Source: Bacteroidota bacterium
GTDB lineage: Bacteria > Bacteroidota > Bacteroidia > Chitinophagales > Chitinophagaceae
DNA length: 64,000 nt
Assembly: GCA_023423835.1 (NCBI GenBank)
Contig: JAFAEW010000118.1
Span: 1 to 64,000 of the forward strand
Reading direction: 5' to 3'
Shown: in pieces, positions 60,662 through 64,000 of the stretch
How positions within the stretch are numbered: position 1 is the stretch's first letter
How the letters are laid out: each line of letters begins with the position of its first letter
The notes under the pieces: model-generated
What the model saw: only the letters and a program-made list of their open reading frames with translations
Told to the model about the DNA's origin: nothing
The model's database searches: none
Program-made: the position numbers and the translations under genes

Positions 60662-60690
60662 TAAAAAAAGCTCCGGTGAGGAGCTTCTTT
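60662..60690 (-). terminator. Terminator of the M23 peptidase gene
   Basis: The hairpin gctcc-ggtga-ggagc (stem core, flanked by A/T) lies just beyond the stop at 60707; read on the - strand it runs into a T tract (60662-60668). Confidence 0.7.
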
Positions 60691-60706
60691 CATGAAACCG
60701 GTTCCG

Positions 60707-62389
60707 TTAATTTTTTATCAACTTCAAGCTTAGCTCAAAGGAATCATTTCCCAATTGCAGGAGGTACAATCCGGGTTTTAGCCTGCTGATATTCAGGTCC
60801 ACTTTATCTGCCCCGATGGTTTGCGAAAAAACGATTACACCGTTGATGTCTGAAATTCTGACCCTGCGGTACCGGTTCACGCCCGTAAGGGTTACAATAT
60901 CTCCTGCAGGATTTGGAAAAAGCATAACCGGCTCTGATCCTTTTACCGCTTTACGAACAGGACTGTAGGTAAATTCTCCATCCAGATCAACCATTCTCAG
61001 CCGGTAGAAGTTTTCTGCGAAAGGCGGTGACTCATCCAGGAATTTATAGTTATTGGTGCCCTTTGAAACGCCTCTTGACTTTACCGTTCCGATACTTTTA
61101 AAGTCGCGACTGTTACCACTGCGTTCGATTTCGAAGAAATCGGTGTTGATCTCTTCCGTGGTTTTCCATTCGAGCATCACCTTTCCCGGTATAGCTGAAG
61201 CCGTAAATTCTGTTAATTTCAGCGGCAATACATCCTGCACGTAAAACGATTTTGTTAGCGAGTCTGACGCATATCCCACATAAAACTTCCACTCTCCGGG
61301 TTTATTAATTACATCGCCACCCCAGTAATAGTAAAAATAGGCAGAGGGATAGTAAGCCGCGAAAGGATTTAGGTACCAGTCAAACCTGACTACATTATCA
61401 GGGTCAATAAGCTTTAGATGATAAGGAGTTCCATTGGGACGATTATCTCTGACAAATGAAGTGAAATAAACCGTTTCGCCGAGGCTGAACGTGTCTTTTG
61501 CGAATGACTTTTCGCCTTCGCCGTTCTCGTAACAGGTAAAAGGAACGGGAATTTTCGAACCGGTTATCACATCGAAAATGCTGTCAACATAATAAGAAGG
61601 TTGATCGGTCCAATAGGATTCGTCGGTGGTATAATTACAGTTTCCTGCCCAGGGATCAATCCGTTTTGAAAAAAATGTATCCGTCCATACTTCGAAATGA
61701 AGATGAGGACCCGTAGAATTTCCGGAGCTTCCCACAACCCCGAGAAACTCTCCGGCTTTTACAGATTCCCCAAATTCCTTCGAAGTAAGTGAATTTGCCT
61801 TCATGTGACCATACATTGTAAGAGTTCCATCGGGATGCTGGAGATAAACGGCATTCCAGTACCAGCAATTGGGTGGTGCACCCACCGGGCACATTGAGCA
61901 ACTGGTGTCGGCCATACTTCCTTCTTTTCCTACTATGATACCGTCTGCGGCCGCTACAATTTCCACCGCATTCTCGTCCATCTTTTGCCATGGAAAAGGA
62001 ACGGTGAAATAATCGGTACCCATATGTCCGTCATAGGTTCGCCTTAAACAATTAAAATCTTTTATTCCTGCTGTTGAGTCAAGATCAACGTAGTTGGAGA
62101 TTCCGTAAAATCCGTGTGCATTAAACCCATCGGCCTGCCGGAGCGGAAAGATGAATTTTGTGGCTGATCCGGTTTTATTGGCTTGTGGAAGAACGCCCTT
62201 CGTATGCAGTTCGCGGATATTCTTTTTTATCTGCGTCTGAATCTTTTCCCGCTGCGGAAGGGAAATTTCATCCCGAACTTCCGATGTTGCGTTGTAAAAT
62301 CCTCCAAAGCTGTAAGGTGGGGGCTGCTGGGCCAGGCAATTCACCGCACCCAGGAGAGCGGGGATTATGACCAATACCATTGTCTTCAT
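60707..62389 (-). CDS. Secreted M23 peptidase with C-terminal T9SS sorting domain
   Basis: A 560-residue exported protein. A signal peptide ends near LAQ22. The LytM/M23 zinc site is His122 and Asp126 in GHMGTDYF, with YGHMKANSL and the HLHFE pair (His229, His231) in GNSTGPHLHFEVW. The middle segment (about 280-400) is beta-rich with fibronectin-like features. The C-terminus has a type A sorting domain (LFPNPAGDIVTLTG then ISDINGVIVFSQTI and LNISRLKPGLYLLQL), which routes cargo through type IX secretion to the outer surface. It probably cleaves peptidoglycan or other peptides outside the cell. Confidence 0.88.
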   Translation of the reverse strand: MKTMVLVIIPALLGAVNCLAQQPPPYSFGGFYNATSEVRDEISLPQREKIQTQIKKNIRELHTKGVLPQANKTGSATKFIFPLRQADGFNAHGFYGISNYVDLDSTAGIKDFNCLRRTYDGHMGTDYFTVPFPWQKMDENAVEIVAAADGIIVGKEGSMADTSCSMCPVGAPPNCWYWNAVYLQHPDGTLTMYGHMKANSLTSKEFGESVKAGEFLGVVGSSGNSTGPHLHFEVWTDTFFSKRIDPWAGNCNYTTDESYWTDQPSYYVDSIFDVITGSKIPVPFTCYENGEGEKSFAKDTFSLGETVYFTSFVRDNRPNGTPYHLKLIDPDNVVRFDWYLNPFAAYYPSAYFYYYWGGDVINKPGEWKFYVGYASDSLTKSFYVQDVLPLKLTEFTASAIPGKVMLEWKTTEEINTDFFEIERSGNSRDFKSIGTVKSRGVSKGTNNYKFLDESPPFAENFYRLRMVDLDGEFTYSPVRKAVKGSEPVMLFPNPAGDIVTLTGVNRYRRVRISDINGVIVFSQTIGADKVDLNISRLKPGLYLLQLGNDSFELSLKLIKN

Positions 62390-62553
62390 AATAAACTTCC
62401 GTTTTTTGAGATTAGTGATAATGGTAAATTTATTATTTCGAGGCTCATCAGTTCAGTGCAGTTATGTATGCGAATAGAAGTATTATGTGAAGGAACGTGC
62501 AAACTACGCAAAATGAAAACATCGACGGGGTATTAATCTTCGCCGAGGTACAA

Positions 62554-62588
62554 CAAAAAAGCCACAGGCGATTGAACTCCTGTGGCTG
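62554..62588 (-). terminator. Terminator after atpC
   Basis: The stem agccacagg / cctgtggct with a 10-base loop lies 20 bases past the atpC stop; on the - strand it is followed by a run of T (aacaaaaaa in the genome strand). Confidence 0.8.
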
Positions 62589-62608
62589 ATTCTATCTTTG
62601 AAAAAATT

Positions 62609-62863
62609 TTATTCCCCTTCTTCCGCTCCTTCAACCAAAACCGTTGCACGGTTATTTACCATTTCAACGAATCCGCTTTGAATGGTAAATTTCGTTGAAG
62701 TTTGTTTATCCTTCAGGATCTTCATCGTGCCTGATTTGAGAGCGCTAACGATGGGCGCGTGCCTGTCTAACAACTCAAATAAACCGGTTACGCCCGGCAG
62801 TTGCACGCCGTAAACCTCACCGCTGTATAATCTTCTTTCCGGGGTTAATATTTCTAATGTCAT
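62609..62863 (-). CDS. atpC: ATP synthase epsilon subunit
   Basis: An 84-residue epsilon subunit: MTLEILTPERRLYSGEVYGVQLPGVTGLFELLDRHAPIVSALKSGTMKI and FTIQSGFVEMVNNRATVLVE. Only the N-terminal beta-sandwich domain is present; the C-terminal helical regulatory domain found in many bacteria is absent, as is usual for Bacteroidota. It closes the F1 central stalk. It follows atpD by 25 bases in the same operon. Confidence 0.9.
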   Translation of the reverse strand: MTLEILTPERRLYSGEVYGVQLPGVTGLFELLDRHAPIVSALKSGTMKILKDKQTSTKFTIQSGFVEMVNNRATVLVEGAEEGE

Positions 62864-62888
62864 TTTATTATTAATTCAAATGATCAAA

Positions 62889-64000
62889 CTAAACCTGCGC
62901 AGCCGCCAATAATTTCTTACCTTTTTCGATGGCTTCTTCAATTGTACCAACGAGGTTGAATGCCGCTTCAGGATATTCATCAACCTCTCCATCCATGATC
63001 ATATTAAATCCTTTGATGGTATCATCAATGTTTACGAATACACCTTTCAAACCGGTAAACTGCTCGGCCACGTGGAATGGCTGACTGAGGAATCGCTGAA
63101 CACGTCTTGCACGGCTCACGGTAAGTTTATCTTCATCACTCAATTCATCCATACCGAGAATTGCGATGATATCCTGTAATTCTTTATAACGCTGAAGGAT
63201 CAGTTTCACGCGGTTGGCGCAATCATAATGCTTATCGCCCACTACAGCGGGGGTTAAGATACGACTGGTAGAATCAAGCGGATCCACCGCAGGATAAATA
63301 CCGAGGTCAGAAATCTTACGGCTCAAAACCGTAGTTGCATCGAGGTGCGCAAAGGTAGTAGCAGGAGCCGGATCGGTAAGGTCATCAGCCGGCACGTAAA
63401 CCGCCTGAACCGAAGTAATTGAACCATGACGGGTAGAAGTAATTCTTTCCTGCATCAGTCCCATTTCTGTAGCCAGCGTTGGCTGATATCCTACCGCCGA
63501 TGGCATACGTCCCAAAAGGGCAGATACTTCAGATCCGGCCTGTGTAAAACGGAAGATATTGTCAACGAAGAATAAGATGTCTTTCCCTTTACCGGTTCCT
63601 TCTCCGTCACGGAAATATTCCGCAATGGTAAGTCCGCTAAGCGCCACACGGGCACGTGCACCGGGGGGTTCGTTCATTTGTCCGAATACGAAGGTAGCTT
63701 GTGAACCTTTCAGTGTTTCAAGATCAACCTTACTCAAATCCCATCCGCCTTCTTCCATGCTGTGTTTGAAGGATTCGCCGTATTTCATGATACCGGCTTC
63801 GATCATTTCACGCAAAAGGTCGTTTCCTTCACGTGTTCTTTCACCCACACCTGCGAAAACGGAAAGACCACCATATCCCTTGGCAATATTGTTGATCAAT
63901 TCCTGGATCAATACGGTCTTACCTACTCCGGCACCGCCGAAAAGACCGATTTTACCACCTTTTGCATACGGCTCAATAAGGTCAATAACTTTAATTCCGG
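62889..64000 (-). CDS. atpD: ATP synthase beta subunit (5' end outside window)
   Basis: The frame is open to base 64000, so the gene is cut by the window edge; about 370 C-terminal residues are present. The P-loop GLFGGAGVGKTV is encoded near 63915-63960, VFAGVGERTREGNDLLREM follows, then FGQMNEPPGARARVALSGLTIAEYFRD, SALLGRMPSAVGYQPTLATEMG and IYPAVDPLDSTSRIL. It carries the catalytic sites of F1 ATPase. atpC follows downstream; the upstream genes lie outside. Confidence 0.96.
   Translation of the reverse strand, partial: GIKVIDLIEPYAKGGKIGLFGGAGVGKTVLIQELINNIAKGYGGLSVFAGVGERTREGNDLLREMIEAGIMKYGESFKHSMEEGGWDLSKVDLETLKGSQATFVFGQMNEPPGARARVALSGLTIAEYFRDGEGTGKGKDILFFVDNIFRFTQAGSEVSALLGRMPSAVGYQPTLATEMGLMQERITSTRHGSITSVQAVYVPADDLTDPAPATTFAHLDATTVLSRKISDLGIYPAVDPLDSTSRILTPAVVGDKHYDCANRVKLILQRYKELQDIIAILGMDELSDEDKLTVSRARRVQRFLSQPFHVAEQFTGLKGVFVNIDDTIKGFNMIMDGEVDEYPEAAFNLVGTIEEAIEKGKKLLAAAQV

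Noticed and set aside
62609..62863. Truncated ATP synthase epsilon gene
   Set aside because: Short epsilon subunits without the helical domain are normal in Bacteroidota.

Overview
The window looks like a chromosomal segment of a Bacteroidota bacterium, most likely a Chitinophagales/Chitinophagaceae-like organism. This rests on a C-terminal Por/type IX secretion sorting domain, a DUF4369-TlpA lipoprotein, PglF-type sugar dehydratase, Bacteroidota-type TAnnTTTG promoter elements and the general style of the housekeeping proteins. The taxonomic call is inference from protein families; no database was searched.

Region 1 (1-25590) is a surface polysaccharide locus on the + strand. It begins inside an outer-membrane SLBB export protein, followed by a Wzz/Wzc-like chain-length protein and a Gfo/Idh/MocA sugar dehydrogenase. 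It continues with a Wzx flippase, an AsnB-type amidotransferase, WecB epimerase, several glycosyltransferases, a Wzy-like polymerase, RfbD reductase, a DegT/DnrJ aminotransferase and a PglF/WbpM-like 4,6-dehydratase. Together these suggest an amino-, deoxy- and possibly amidated-sugar polymer made by the Wzx/Wzy route. A di-haem cytochrome c sits inside the locus and does not obviously belong to it.

The locus is heavily interrupted. Between 2.7 and 7.4 kb on the - strand there are two tandem Rhs core fragments with different C-terminal toxins, each followed by a candidate immunity gene, plus the remnant of a third. Between 8.8 and 9.45 kb lie two gene remnants (a PIN/VapC toxin and a probable polysaccharide-deacetylase tail). 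Between 11.3 and 13.2 kb there are seven copies of a hairpin-arm repeat and four arrays of a 23-bp tandem repeat, with a GIY-YIG nuclease gene in the middle. Between 17.85 and 18.4 kb there is a REP-type palindrome cluster directly upstream of a REP-associated tyrosine transposase. The two repeat families, each next to a small single-domain nuclease, and the Rhs module array are the most interesting parts of the window.

Region 2 (25587-48039) is mostly housekeeping: trehalase with an MFS transporter, recX, a single-domain response regulator, dnaN, a pair of paralogous secreted proteins (one broken by an in-frame TGA), a TlpA-like lipoprotein with gatB, a flavin reductase, glycyl-tRNA synthetase, mfd, small membrane and hypothetical genes, gyrB, a thiolase, scpA, mscL and a deoxyhypusine-synthase-family enzyme.

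Region 3 (48207-64000) holds murA (with Asp in place of the usual catalytic Cys), tRNA-Gln(CTG), a secreted repeat protein, a stand-alone LigD-type phosphoesterase, a second Gfo/Idh/MocA gene with a nearby duplicated 3' fragment, several lipoproteins, a serine hydrolase, gcvH, cyclophilin, a POT peptide transporter, a secreted M23 peptidase with a sorting domain, and the atpC-atpD end of an ATP synthase operon, which runs off the window.
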